From contig JAWQRO010000497.1 of NCBI GenBank assembly GCA_033557835.1, forward strand, positions 1-37,703: a DNA stretch of 37,703 bases. Direction: 5' to 3'. The notes beneath the pieces are model-generated. The model was not told where the DNA came from and did no database searches. It was given only the letters and a program-made list of their open reading frames with translations. Source of the stretch: Helochares maculicollis (taxonomy: Eukaryota > Arthropoda > Insecta > Coleoptera > Hydrophilidae). Within the stretch, counting starts at the first letter, position 1. Every line of letters begins with the position of its first letter. The position numbers and the translations under genes were made by a program. This document shows, one piece after another, positions 1 through 11,800 of this stretch.

Positions 1-10
1 TATAAAATTA

Positions 11-18
<8 letters not shown>

Positions 19-73
<55 letters not shown>
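19..73. repeat. (TA)n microsatellite
   Basis: An uninterrupted run of TA dinucleotides of about 55 bases near the left edge. It is a simple repeat with no coding content. Confidence 0.97.
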
Positions 74-76
<3 letters not shown>

Positions 77-1460
77 TATGATTAACACTTAAAGTATATT
101 TTGATAATTTGTTAAATAGGTGAGCAAAGAAAATCAGTTACATAATAGTTACCTTTTTATCATAAACTATTAAATTGCATATCTTTAATTTACGCTGTCA
201 CATCAATTTCTTTGTTTACAAAAACTGTTTACTTAATATTTTCAAAAATCCGCTTGAAAAACAAATTATTGCATTATACATGTATTATTGTTTTCCATCG
301 TTGCATATTCTAATTACTATAAATTAATTTGATTTATTACTACTCCCAAGTAGTTAGCTTGCATTCTATTGTATATTTAAGCGCAATTTTTTGTAGTTCA
401 GCGCGATGTTTACCGCAGCAAAGCAAATATTTTTTCTGCGATGTTATAATAGGCAAAAACGCAGCAATTCATCGTATTCATAGCCAATGCAGGACCCATT
501 GGAGCATTGCTAAATTCAACAGTGTATATCTAATGAAGGTATTGTGTGAGGTCCTACAACCGGTCCAAGGCTGCTGATTTTACCTTATAAAAACTCTTCA
601 CCATATCTAATGCGCTTTACTGATACAAAAATAGCCTTAAATCTCTTTTGCTTTTACGACACACTTTTATTTAGAGCCACCAAAGTAGCATTCGCCCTCT
701 TATAAATATTTAACTGTAGACATCGTTTAGTAGGAAAATATTTAATACCTTTATGAGCAGTAGAAAATATTCTGAAATGTATCCACTCAACATTCTCGCG
801 TATAACACAACATTACTGATGAATTTATATAAATACATAATAAAAGTGTCTCTCTAATCTATATCCGGTGCAGATATCAAACTAATTTTTTAACATTTGA
901 AGCAAGAAGTAAATGTCTTCTTTTATGCTTAAAGGTTAAATACTTGAGATTCTCACAAATATTCATAATCTGAAAACTTAGCTTCTTTAGAGCATTATGT
1001 TGAAAAATTAATTAAAACCTTAAGATCAAAATAATTAAAATGTCTCTTTTGGGCCTTGAAAAATATAAAAATTTATCAATTACTTTAACCAAATTACTTA
1101 GTAAAATCTGCTTACCACTTCATTTACCCTACTTACAATATTATAATACAATAAATCAAATCAACATTTTTTAGCGCTTTAATATTTTTTTATGTTTATA
1201 CGTTTGTTAGACATATAAATGCCCAAGCAGTTTTCAATCAACCATTTAATTCATACAAATTATAAAAGAACTTAAAATCTAGAGAAGCCAAAATCACTGA
1301 ATTATATCAAGTCTAGAAAGTGTCGAAGCACTTTCGGTTTTCTATTAAATCTAGAACTTCCGCAATCACAAATTTTTCAAATCTTCTATAATCTATTATA
1401 TAAAATTGTACAAACATTGTCGGATCGTTGATCAACTCGAAAATTTATATCGGCAATTTT
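74..1460. other. AT-rich stretch, no gene seen
   Basis: AT-rich sequence with many stops in all frames. The longest open stretch (329-577, plus) has no recognisable domain and a composition typical of chance ORFs. I see nothing else that I can support here. Confidence 0.6.
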
Positions 1461-1676
1461 TCAATGGTAACCAATTGGTTGGTTTGGTTGCTTTAGTGTC
1501 TTCTGTGTTTTTGTTTTAGTAATTATGGCTTTGTATTCTGGAGGTAGGTCGGCAATAGCTCTCTTACTATTGCAAGCATTTTCTTCTGTTTTGATGTGTA
1601 GGATTTCCAGTAGAAGACCTTTCCGTGCGTTGTCTTCTATTTCTAGAATTTTTGTGTTTTCGTAATCGGACGAATG
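1461..1676 (-). mobile_element. Penelope-like element, C-terminal fragment (fossil)
   Basis: On the minus strand an open frame of 71 codons ends in a TGA at 1461-1463. It reads HSSDYENTKILEIEDN, then an LLLEILHI block, then a segment ending in PPEYKAII. A histidine followed by a D-x-EN-x-KIL-x-x-E block and an LLLE-x-x-HI block is the layout I know from the end of the GIY-YIG endonuclease region of Penelope-like retroelements. An in-frame TAA lies three codons upstream, and further GIY-YIG-like sequence can only be guessed at in other frames up to about 1800. It is therefore a broken terminal fragment. The family assignment rests on motif pattern only; a related retroelement with a similar tail is possible. 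Confidence 0.45.
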
Positions 1677-3274
1677 TGTTCGTTAGCGTATTTCTACAAC
1701 TGAAAATCTGCTCGTTATGAGGCCGAATTCGGTCTGAATATGAAGTGCTTAATGTAATATTAATTGAGACATCACTACTTGCAGTTCGTGTCGGTATCAA
1801 AATCCAATATTACAAATGAAAATTAAAGGTTTCAAGTTTATGGCTTAGTTTTAACTTTATAATGCAGCAAACAGTAAACAAAATTAAGGCGAGGAAGTCA
1901 ATTCTAAATAAAACGCGAATTGCGAGTTTTTTAGACTTAAATTAATGTTTATAATTTGCCCATATTACTAATTTATGCCATATTTTTTTAATTACTGGTA
2001 CATTACAATTCGCATAATTCTACACACTTCTAATATATTGCTTATAGTTTTATTTAAAGCTTTAAAGAATCTTTAATAACCTGTAATAAAATACTAAAAA
2101 TGGTGATTATCATTGATATAGTGCGAATTAATACTTCTTTTCTGGTAAAATGCTGAAGTTGATGCTTTACTAATATTTCAAGATATACGTTTAATTCATA
2201 ACCAATACTTATCAATTTTTTAGTAGAACAAATTATTTTAACTAGTAATTATTTTAAGTATATGATTCAAGAGTTTGGGCAGATGAACAATAAGGTTTTA
2301 AAAACTAATAGTTGTGACAGCAAATTTTACAATTTTAACGTGTATGCAAAATTCTACACCCTATGCAATAAGACTTTGCAAAATTTAAAACATAGCACTT
2401 GCGGTAGGTTTGTACAATATTTCAAGTTGATTGCTTTATTGTAAAGACAAATTTACATTAAAATATTAGAACACAGTTTAGATTCACAAGCACTTCGCTA
2501 TAGGTCACAACATCTGCTACAATTTTTCTATAATATCAATGCAGCTCAAACACAAATACACATACAGACTTTATACTAAATATGGTCAAAATTGATTCAA
2601 AGGACCTCAAAATGTGAATAACGGTCAAATCTCATGGTTTCATTTTTTAATGATTCCACATAGTATACAAAAATGTATACCTGCAAACTTAAGTGTAAAC
2701 TCACAATCTTTTAAACAATAATCAACTTAAAGCTACTAATGCATAGGAAAACAGTAATTTATACTTTTCAAAGAGCAATAACCAGAAAGCCTAGTATTCT
2801 AATGTTTTGTATAGAAATATTCACGCAGCTGCTGCATCTGATAAAGCAATTTCAGCAATGTAATTCAGTACTTGTTACAAGTAAGCAGGTACTCAAACAA
2901 GAAGTGCTATAATCACTACAGGCAATAATGGTCTCATTGCTATCAAAATACTCAATAATCGATTCCCGGGAGCAGCAGATTACTTTGGCGTTTAAATGAA
3001 TCGTCCAATAATCGTATAATCTGACGATTTCTGAAAATGAAGTTGTAAAAAGCAGCTCGAGATGCTTGCGCGGCGCCTAAAATGGGGAAATGATAAAAAT
3101 AACTTTACGAAATCTTGAAACGCTGAAGAGATTCAGCAAGTGTGGTCTTTGCCGCTCAATTTTCCTATATTAGGACTTTCGGTTCGATTTAAAAATTCTA
3201 CATCGTTCACCAGAAATGACAAACATTTAAATGTTCTGGAATGTAAAGTAGACTGAAAATTGTAATTGCATTGA

Positions 3275-3302
3275 GTAGTAGTAGTAGCAGCAGCAGCAGA
3301 AG
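3275..3302. repeat. Compound (GTA)n(GCA)n microsatellite
   Basis: About five GTA units run directly into four or more GCA units. The minus-strand ORFs across it gain short Cys/Ala/Tyr/Thr runs from the repeat, so they are repeat artefacts. Confidence 0.9.
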
Positions 3303-4334
3303 CAAAGAGGCTGAATAAAAGTGGGTACCCGTAGAATGCAGAATTGCATTGAAGCGATGATGACAAGAGTGCAAAAGACAGCGCTAAGCAAATGAACAAG
3401 AATGTCGCAGAAGCCTAAAACCAATTAGCCGAGGAGTTGACTGCCTGTGATTAAAATCGACTTGATTATTCAGAGATAATATTTTATCCTGGTTTCCGCT
3501 ATTTTACGTCGTTTGAACAAGCGGAAAGTGATGAAAGTATTTGTTTAAAAATTGATTTGTTTGTTAAATGATCGCTAGTTAATAATAATTTAAGCCGCTC
3601 CTTTTCCTTTTACTAGGTAACATTTTAAAAGATTCTTGGCATTCTTAAAATATAATTTATTGAGTTTTACGCGCTATATTTACGCAATGATAAGCGTGTA
3701 TCTAGATGGAGCGGAATTTATATGGATATATCAATAGATGGTTATGATAAAGAATACAAATAGTACAAGACTCTTTGTCCTATTGAAACTTTTAACGAAG
3801 CAGTTTGAAAATATTAACTTTAGTATCATAGTGCCGATCAAAATTAATGAAATTTGCATAAGATCGATTTTTTCCTGTTTTTACTACTACAAAGCGGCGT
3901 ATTCGAAAGTACAAAAAGAAAGTAAAGAAAACGTAATGAGCTTGGAAATAATTTCTGGATTCCATGAGGACGTTCATCAAAAGATTCAATTTATTGCTTC
4001 CTACACGAATAACTGCGTTTGTTATAGTTTGAAATTTAATGAATGCTTGCTCCGAAGAAAATGGAAACAATTGCTGAGGTAGTCTTGTGAAAAATTTTAA
4101 TTTAATTTACCTTTAATGGTTGCCTCAAAGCCATGCTTTTAAGAAACCGATATTATTTTCATTATTTACTGCCTCTGTACGCATCTCACAAAAATTCCTT
4201 TCAGTTATTATTAAATGATCCGTTTTCTCTTTCCCACTGTAGATCTACTCTTGGAGCTAGGGAATGTCAGCAGAAACAATTTTAATATCTCTCATTTCGC
4301 AAATAGCGCTGGTTTGATCTTTCGCAATTATAAC

Positions 4335-4371
4335 CTGCTGCTGCTATTGTTGATGTTGTGGTTGTTGTTGT
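4335..4371. repeat. Interrupted (CTG/TTG)n microsatellite
   Basis: CTG units grade into TTG units with a few interruptions. The Leu- and Val-rich ORFs at 4215-4594 come from this repeat and are not credible genes. Confidence 0.8.
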
Positions 4372-4980
4372 TAATAATGAGAGCAAAAATTTTGATGGGG
4401 AGTTAAAGGAGGCTTGGTTACCTGGAGAAAGGCGTGGCCTCTCTCCTACGATCTACCAATATCATTATAACACCTCAAATATATTTTACCTGGACATCCA
4501 CTTGAGTATGATCACAAAAGCTATTTTTGTGACGGGAGGAAAATTTTTGATGCGTTGCAGTGTTGCAACTTACCCAACTGTGTTCACATTTTAACTAGCG
4601 CTCGATTTGATAATAAGTTTGCCATTTATTCCAACTGCAGAGTTTGTGATTCTTTTATATCATAGAATATAATTTAATAATGCTCACAATTTAAAATAAA
4701 AAATTTCTATTAACAATTCAGTTTAATCGATTAACAGTCGAATTATATGCAAAATAGGAAAACTCATGCCAAAATAAATCACGAAATAATCAATCAAAGC
4801 AAACATTAAAAATAAATCCAAAGAGGAGGATTTTTACTAAAGCCTTCTGCTCGAATTATTTGGTGAACAAAGGAGGACAAATTGTAATGAATTTGTACAA
4901 GGCTCATAAAATACGTCTTAATTAAGGCGAAGCGGCTTAACAATACTGCCAACACACACATGTCAAGCACACCCATTTTC

Positions 4981-5012
4981 TATAAATAAAAGCGCGAGGG
5001 TAGCTTGCTTAG
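4981..5012 (+). promoter_or_regulatory. Candidate core promoter (TATA + initiator-like)
   Basis: TATAAATA starts at 4981. An initiator-like TTAGTT has its A at 5011, 30 bases downstream, which is the normal spacing for an arthropod TATA/Inr pair; the initiator differs from TCAGTY by one base. A more GC-rich leader follows. No downstream ORF is recognisable; 5013-5222 encodes 69 aa without a known domain. It could drive a non-coding transcript or belong to an eroded LTR element, or it may be chance. Confidence 0.3.
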
Positions 5013-7925
5013 TTGAGAGAGCGAGATCAATCATTTTTGTCACGTTTGGTGTTAATTTCTTGCGCTCAGTGTTTTGACAGATCACTGAAGGTGTTTGAGG
5101 AGACACTCCATCATCAACTGGATTGTTCCATGACAAATATAACTGGTGCCGATGCCCATAATGGCGTTATAACTGATGTAATAGTTTTTATAGCAATTTG
5201 TCTTCATGGGCTTCACATGTGATGATGATGGTTTCTACGCGGCTACGGTAAATTGATTTGGAGAAGCTTGAAGAAACGTTTGATTTCTTACACTTGGCTA
5301 TGATGGTATGGGAGGGTAAGTAGTCTTCACTACAGCACAGTCTACTCTTCACAGTACAATTTTTTTGTATGCGAAATGCAAAAATTGATTTTATGCGTCC
5401 TGTCAAAAAGATTCGGAAGAGAAAAGATTCACGAATTTAAAATTTACAGTCATTCCACTTATGAGACCTTCTATAGTGCTTGATAATAAATAATAATAAA
5501 TATATATAAATAAAAAAATAATCTCAAAAGAATAACTGCAGCTGTGATTTAAATGATTTGTTTTACTTTACAATGAAAAAAGATACTTTTAGTGTAGAAC
5601 AACAAAATCTAAAAAAGCAAGGAAATCAACATTAAATAGGAGAAATAGTACTAGCATAAAAAAATTACGATATACTGTTTCAAAAGACGGAAGCCTATGT
5701 TATTGTGAGACCTTTCCTGAAAAGTATTTGAAATTATCATGTCTCAGGTCAATTCTTTTTTAGTCTTTCGTATGTAGTTATAAAGAACAATACTATGAGC
5801 TCAACCTGCCAGAAGGGCTATTTAAATAATTTAAATAAGAGTGGAAAATATAATTGCCTCGCGATCTTGCAATACTTTGAATGGAACATTACTATCCTTT
5901 AAGATAATCCGTCATAATTTAAGATAGATTATCAACAATGCATTCTTATAATAGTCGAAAAATATGAGGAACAATCGATAAAATCTATGAGATTGAGTTA
6001 ATTGATTGCTGATAAACAATCGACAAGTGTTCATCTATGTTATTCAGTAGAAAACCTCACATCTATTTCCCACAAAGGGACCAAAATTTGTCAATTGATT
6101 TATTTGACTGTGAAATGCGAGTTTCCGAATATTTTCAGTAGTAAGACTCATTTTCATACTGAGAGCTGAGAAAAAAATCATGTATGTGTCTATCATGAAG
6201 TTCCAGGTGGAAACCTTCGTAAACTTTTCCGAATACGTTTCCGATGGTGTATAGACAGTCAATTTCAATGTATAATAACCTAGTTTTTGGGCATCAAATG
6301 GATGACATCAATATCAAAAAAATACCTCAACAAAACGTGTTTGAATTTATTTCTTCATGATTTTAAGGGGAAAATTCATATTAAAAAACCGCAACTGCTA
6401 AATCCTTAATATTTATGCCTCCTACGAGTTATCTCGAAATCCTCTAAATATTTTTATAGCCACCATAGGGGGGAATAGCTTAAATAATGTCAATTAGTAG
6501 TGTTTGACTTCTCAGAAGAAAAAGGAATAATAATCTGGTTATTTGAAAACGAATTTTTATTTATGTAGCAGATGTGAAATATTTCCAAGAAAGATACTTT
6601 TTCAGCTTATTGTACACGTTTTTCTTCACACAAAAATTTTATCACCTAATTTAGACATTTGCTAACAGTTTTATGCAGTCTTTCTGCTTTACATTTTTTA
6701 TATATTAGTTGAAAGAAGTCTCCCACATTGGTAGCGTTCCTTGCAATGAGTCTTTGATATTGATGTGTTGTACTAACATTGTCGAAAAATCTTTTGAGAA
6801 CAATATTTTCTGGTCAGTGTCGCAAAATTACACCTTCATCAAACTGTACATCATAAAAACTCTGTCAGAGAATCGTTCTCTGCATCTTCATCGTTGGTGT
6901 CCTCAGAATGAGCAATTTAAATTTCATAATTATTTTACAAATCTCTTGAAAATTCTACATTGTCTTCTTTTCATCTTCATACACACATCGCAAACATTTT
7001 CACACTGTCCAATGATCGACTTTATTTTATTTCTAATGTTGTATAAAAATTAAAAGAAAATACTGAAGAGCTGCTAATATGATGGTAACTTCACGATATC
7101 TGATATTTATGACCAATGCAGCATATCGAGCCTATATAAGCTTCAACGTCAAAATTACATATAGGCTATCGCGTACATGATGGCATGGATAAGTCAGCCT
7201 CAACACACGCCTGTTACTAGATATTTAGATTCATAATTATATTATGATAGCAAAAAATATAAACATAATATATTTTAGCAAAAAAATATCAAGTTTAAAA
7301 TATCAAACTCCAAAACACGAATTGAATTGCAGGATAAAACAAGATGTAAGAGGTAGTAAATATCTTAAAGATTGTGATTTCGTCAACAAACCTAAAATGT
7401 GCCAGCAAAGACGGAGGTGGCATTTTATCAGTAATAATCTGATATATTTTTATTAAAGTTTTCTATTCATGCAGGGATAACTTTCATTATTTTAATAATT
7501 AGTATCATAAATTTATCTTTATAATAAAAAAAAGTCAACAAAATCGTAGAAGTAGAAATTGTAAAAGCAGTAACTACAATATTATTTCTTCCATGTTACA
7601 TAGTTTTCACGTTACGGCAATATTTTATTTTTTAAATAGATAAAGTAATCTGTAAACTCAGTTTGCTCTCATATTTGCAAAATTAGAAAAACCTGTATTA
7701 TAAATTAGTCTTATTATAACATCAAGAGCAAGTGTTCACATGCGGATAAAAATGGGTCTGAATAGTACATAATAGACAGTTAACAAAATACTATCCCATG
7801 ATAAACCTAATCTATCAATGTGAAATTTTCTGAAACCATCTACCCAAAAGTTGCCAAGGCGTATTCAAAGATTATTGGCCTTATACTCTCAGAAAAATTG
7901 GCCTTCCTTTAGCAAAATATAAAGA
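5013..7925. other. Intergenic, no supported gene
   Basis: Long AT-rich stretch with only short ORFs. The minus strand of 6690-7030 has broken frames that include a CDVC-x-KMKRR segment and an acidic run. This could be an old DNA transposon, but I cannot assign it. I see no other structure. Confidence 0.5.
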
Positions 7926-7929
7926 AAAT

Positions 7930-8430
7930 AATTAGCCACACTCAAAACGGATTTCCGCCGCGTCGCTCAACAAAAAGGATCTAGATGACACTCAAACCTT
8001 CAAAGATGTTGTCCTAAGTGGCCTCTGATGTGACAGCGGAGCAAAAGCAAAGGGTAAAAAGATATGTGACCACTTGTTATCCTGTGTTTAAGTAGCGTAC
8101 GTATACATGTTGTGCGAAGTGTCGACGGTATTTGTAATCAATGGACTCTGTAATTAGAAGCCCCCACTCGCTTTGTCGGCGTTCTTCTCCCCCCCTCAGA
8201 TACTCACAACCCCTCTCCGTCAGGCTCCGGAACGTCTAGATTCGCTCCATGCGCTAGAGCACCCCATTTCGCCTCATCTTCATTCTTACCAACGAGATAT
8301 ACGTTTATACTTGTTTTGTTAGACCGCTGTCAGATCAACTTCCGGGTTATACGCGGCGAGATCCGGTTCCGGGGGGAGTTATGTACTGTACGCGCAATAA
8401 GTACAATACGCGCCTCACGATCTACACGTA
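7930..8430. promoter_or_regulatory. GC-elevated block upstream of Wnt10 (candidate promoter-proximal control region)
   Basis: About 500 bases with clearly higher GC than the surroundings. It contains C-runs near 8160-8210, CG-rich words such as CGCGGCGAG near 8350, and a G-run near 8370. It has no ORF of note. It ends about 400 bases before the Wnt10 start codon, so a promoter-proximal regulatory role or an upstream 5'UTR exon is plausible. This is inference from composition and position. Confidence 0.4.
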
Positions 8431-8530
8431 AAAAACTTGAACGTCTAAAGGAATAAAAAAAGCAGTCACATAAAAAATTTAAACAAAAACAAAACCAAAC
8501 GAAAAATAATTTGATTAATTACGATATTTT

Positions 8531-8575
8531 TATAAAAATTCCACCGCGATTCGCTACGGTGATTAAACGTCAGTT
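8531..8575 (+). promoter_or_regulatory. Candidate Wnt10 core promoter elements
   Basis: TATAAAAA at 8531-8538 and a perfect arthropod initiator TCAGTT at 8570-8575 (A at 8572). Their spacing of 41 bases is longer than the usual 30, so they may not act together. Either would give a 5'UTR of roughly 250-265 bases before the start codon at 8827. Confidence 0.25.
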
Positions 8576-8815
8576 TTTGTGCTAATATCTCAAAATTTTA
8601 ATAGCGTTCTGGTGCAAAAATTATAGGTTGCGGATTATTGTTTACGATCGTCGTCATTTCTTAACCGTTTGTTATTCTTATTTTTGGAATTTGACGTTTT
8701 AAAAATCATCTCCCATAAATTATGTGTGGTGTTTTCCATGATATTATACTCAAACATTTAAAAGTGTTCTAAGCTCCGTCACGATTGCCACTACCGTTTT
8801 TCGACACTTTCAGAG

Positions 8816-8821
8816 ATGTAA
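8816..8821 (+). promoter_or_regulatory. Start-stop upstream ORF (ATGTAA)
   Basis: An ATG followed at once by TAA, ending five bases before the Wnt10 start codon. Start-stop elements of this kind are known to stall initiating ribosomes and lower translation of the next ORF. The effect here is inferred, and it requires that the transcript starts upstream of 8816. Confidence 0.4.
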
Positions 8822-8826
8822 GAAGC

Positions 8827-8888
8827 ATGTTCGAAGTGGCCCACATAATCCTACGTTTGATCTTAATTTGCTGTTTTTGTACTGAAGG
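8827..8888 (+). CDS. Wnt10: Wnt10 exon 1 (signal peptide)
   Basis: Encodes residues 1-20 and the first two bases of Gly21. The sequence begins MFEVAHIILRLILICC, a short N-region followed by a hydrophobic core. The donor is AGG|GTAAGA. It is too short to show as an open frame on its own; it was chosen because its phase (2) fits exon 2 and it supplies the expected secretion signal. Confidence 0.75.
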
Positions 8889-11800
8889 GTAAGATTTTTT
8901 TACGTAGTTTCACTAAGTTTAACATACACACACATTGCTCTCCGCTCGTAAAACCAATTCTTCTTAATACCTACTCACGAGAACACGCCAATAAAATATC
9001 ACTTACGAAATTCCTTCTTTGTTATTCTCCTACTGCAAGATTTATTTACACAACTAATAACCGGAACCTCTACTTTTAACTTGCACCAATAATAATTTTC
9101 ATACTAAACCCAATACACAAACCAAACGTTCAAACGACAAACTTCTAAGAAAATCTCTAACATCAACAAAGAAACTTAGTTATAAACTCACGAAAAAATA
9201 TTCTCCTCTTCAAAGATAAATTGAATGCTTCATGCACCTGTACGTACTGCCAAAGTAATTAAACAATTATTTATAGCAAAAGCCACGAATTTCCTGGAAT
9301 CGCGATACAGAAAATCTAGACCACCCGCCACTACAGGTGCCCATAATGAAAAGGGCACCTAATTAGAATAAAATATTCGCAGAAAACCAATTACAAAGGC
9401 TTCGGAACTGAGTTGTCAATACCTGTCTCATTTTCTTTCCTCATCCATTCAACTTGATTAGCATTCAATTGCTTCTCGACTTCAATCAATCTCTTTATCT
9501 CAATTGCTGATCAATCTTTCACAATTCTAGGCAATAAAATTTGACCTTTACCCGTTGATGTCTTTCGGTTTTATGGAGATGAACGTTCGAACAAGTCACT
9601 ATTAATTTATTTCAGCTACTGATCAGGTATGTCGACTTGAAGGAGATTGTGAAATTTATCTCTTTTCCATACCAAGCCACGTGATGTGAATCTCTCGACT
9701 TTTATATTCCCAAATATTTTAATTAATAATCTTGTAGATGCTTAGGAACCTGTAAAATTTACGATCGAACCAAATAGAAGTTCGATTGGTTACAAAGCGT
9801 GAACCAAAAGGATTATTATCGACGGAAAGAGAAAAAAAATAAATGAAATTAATAAAAAAGAGCACGCACTCACATGATGGTGGCCATCCGACTCTATCAA
9901 GAGCTTTTTACCCTTCCAACATTCCGGCCGGTGCAGGAATGCCAACATGTAAAATGTGTTGGCACCCGTGGGAAACCAACCGGAGTGGATAAAGCAAAGT
10001 TTTGTACCTACAAATCATTAATACCTCTTTGTTTCTCTAATTAATCCCGATATAGTGCTTCTCCTTCAGCCGGCTACACGTTGAAAAAAACGCAAAGACA
10101 GCCCTGATAAAAGCTTCGATAACGTTTTCTTGTAAGACATCTATGGTTCCTATCACATTCATCAGGAGTGTCCTTTGATTATCTCGAAGAGAAGTCAAGG
10201 CAGCCTGACAACTGACAAATTAAATTCAATTACTCGGCTCGAATACGATTATGACTGCGAAGACACTGCGAGAGAGAAAAAAATGAACAAAAAACAGAGA
10301 ACGAGTAGGTATCGATATTGGTTAATTGGTGATTTGTGAAGATGTCTTTGTGTTTAGGTGATATTAATTAAGTAGATTATCTTAATGGCGGTTGATTTGT
10401 TTATCAGCTCGAGCTAAATTGTTTCACTGCTTTTTAATTATGATGCGGTTTTTTGATGAGTTGCTCCTTGCAGGCTTTATTAGTTGTTCCTCACTGCTCC
10501 GTGGCGATGTCATCAATTTAAATAGCCTTACTGCAAATAATTTCCGTAGCAGTTGACGGGAGGATTGTCTCTGCCATTGAAATGTCTTGAAGGAATGATG
10601 AAAATCAATTCTAAACTTACACGCGCATTTACTTAGAATTACGTCATCTTTAATATAGGACTGAAATAAATCTCTTTCGATTGTTCCCACTTTACCAACT
10701 GTTACTTTGGGTTTTATTTCAGCGTTTCTTTTACAATTGCTTATCTCTTCATGCATTTGCTATTTTAAATTTCAGAATAAAAGGAAAGACCTCAGAACTC
10801 TCCAATTACATACCGATCCTTCCATATTCTGATACGACTCTCTGCAGGACAACGTCAGGATTAACACGACCCCAACTGGAGCTGTGCTACAAGCACCCTG
10901 ATGTTACTGCAGTAGCTGTCCAAGGCTTGCATCTCGCCGTAAAGGAGTGTCAATTTCAATTCCAAACTAACAGGTGGAATTGCTCGTCGTTGGAGACAAA
11001 GGCCAAAAATCCATATACTAGTCCTATATTTCATAAAGGTAAGGTCTACTTTTATTCACAAAATATTTCTATATATTTTTTATTAACTGTATAGAAAAGG
11101 AAGTGTTTTGCTCAAGCTGTTTTTGTAACTCTGTATGTCTTAGTCAAATACACTTAGATACGATTAGATTATATTACAATCAATTGTAATATAACGGTTT
11201 CTACATTCTCGAAAGATTTTTCTGGTTGGTACTCCTATTATACCACAAAAATCGGTAACGATAATTTTATATTCAAAATTATTAGCAATTCGATTTGTCT
11301 CGCATCATCAGAAAACAAAATAGAGAGTTATATACATATGTTCATTTGTGAAGGCTCTCTCTGATATAGCCAATCTAATAGCATGTTAACTTTCAAGTTT
11401 TACAGTTTTCTGAAGCATCGGTAAGTCAGGAAAAAGTTAAATATAATAGATTGCAATAAAATATGAAAAACTATGATTACTGCTTGCAAAAGCTAAATAT
11501 TAATAAAAATGAGGAACAAAGTAATAAAATGTATAACAAAAATACCTTTCTAAGCTAAGAAGAGCACCATAGTTAGTTATAAAGAGAAAAGTTACATTTT
11601 CTTGTCTAAAAATCAGAACTAATATGCAAACAATGTATCGGCGGTAATACAACGTTACAACATTATTGAAAATGAACCAGATTCTGCAGTCGGTGTTTTT
11701 TGTTTTAGCAACGTAAAGACTCAAAATGTGTCGTAAAATGTTTCAAATACATTATATGAATATAATTTTAAATGTAAGAAACCAATAAAAGTGTGTAATT

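Larger units (their letters stand above)
1677..4980. other. Intergenic, no supported gene
   Basis: AT-rich sequence with short chance ORFs on both strands, for example 2262-2444 (plus), 3133-3399 (minus) and 3738-4082 (plus, with an equally open antisense frame). None shows a family motif or splice-supported extension. Two trinucleotide repeats are listed separately. Confidence 0.55.
8889..10775 (+). other. Wnt10 intron 1 with regulatory-looking blocks
   Basis: 1887 bases, no coding content. Two GC-richer islands at about 9290-9365 and 9880-10010 each hold a perfect 8-bp inverted repeat (listed separately). Developmental enhancers commonly sit in first introns of Wnt genes, but nothing here proves one. 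Confidence 0.6.

Noticed and set aside
3738..4082. 114-codon plus-strand ORF
   Set aside because: An antisense frame is equally open, composition is Ile/Lys/Phe/Asn rich as expected for AT-rich chance ORFs, and no motif or splice partner is visible.
6709..7053. 114-codon plus-strand ORF and possible antisense transposase pieces
   Set aside because: No consistent family motif in either direction; too weak to name.
8816..8826. Splice donor GAT|GTAAGA at 8818 as end of a non-coding first exon
   Set aside because: Using it would remove the only signal-peptide exon that fits exon 2; no other ATG exon in phase 2 was found.
10681..10775. Upstream extension of Wnt10 exon 2 that reads like a hydrophobic leader
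   Set aside because: The open frame has no ATG (it begins at a TTG), and a good acceptor (AATTTCAG) sits at 10775. The ATG exon at 8827 supplies a proper signal peptide in phase.
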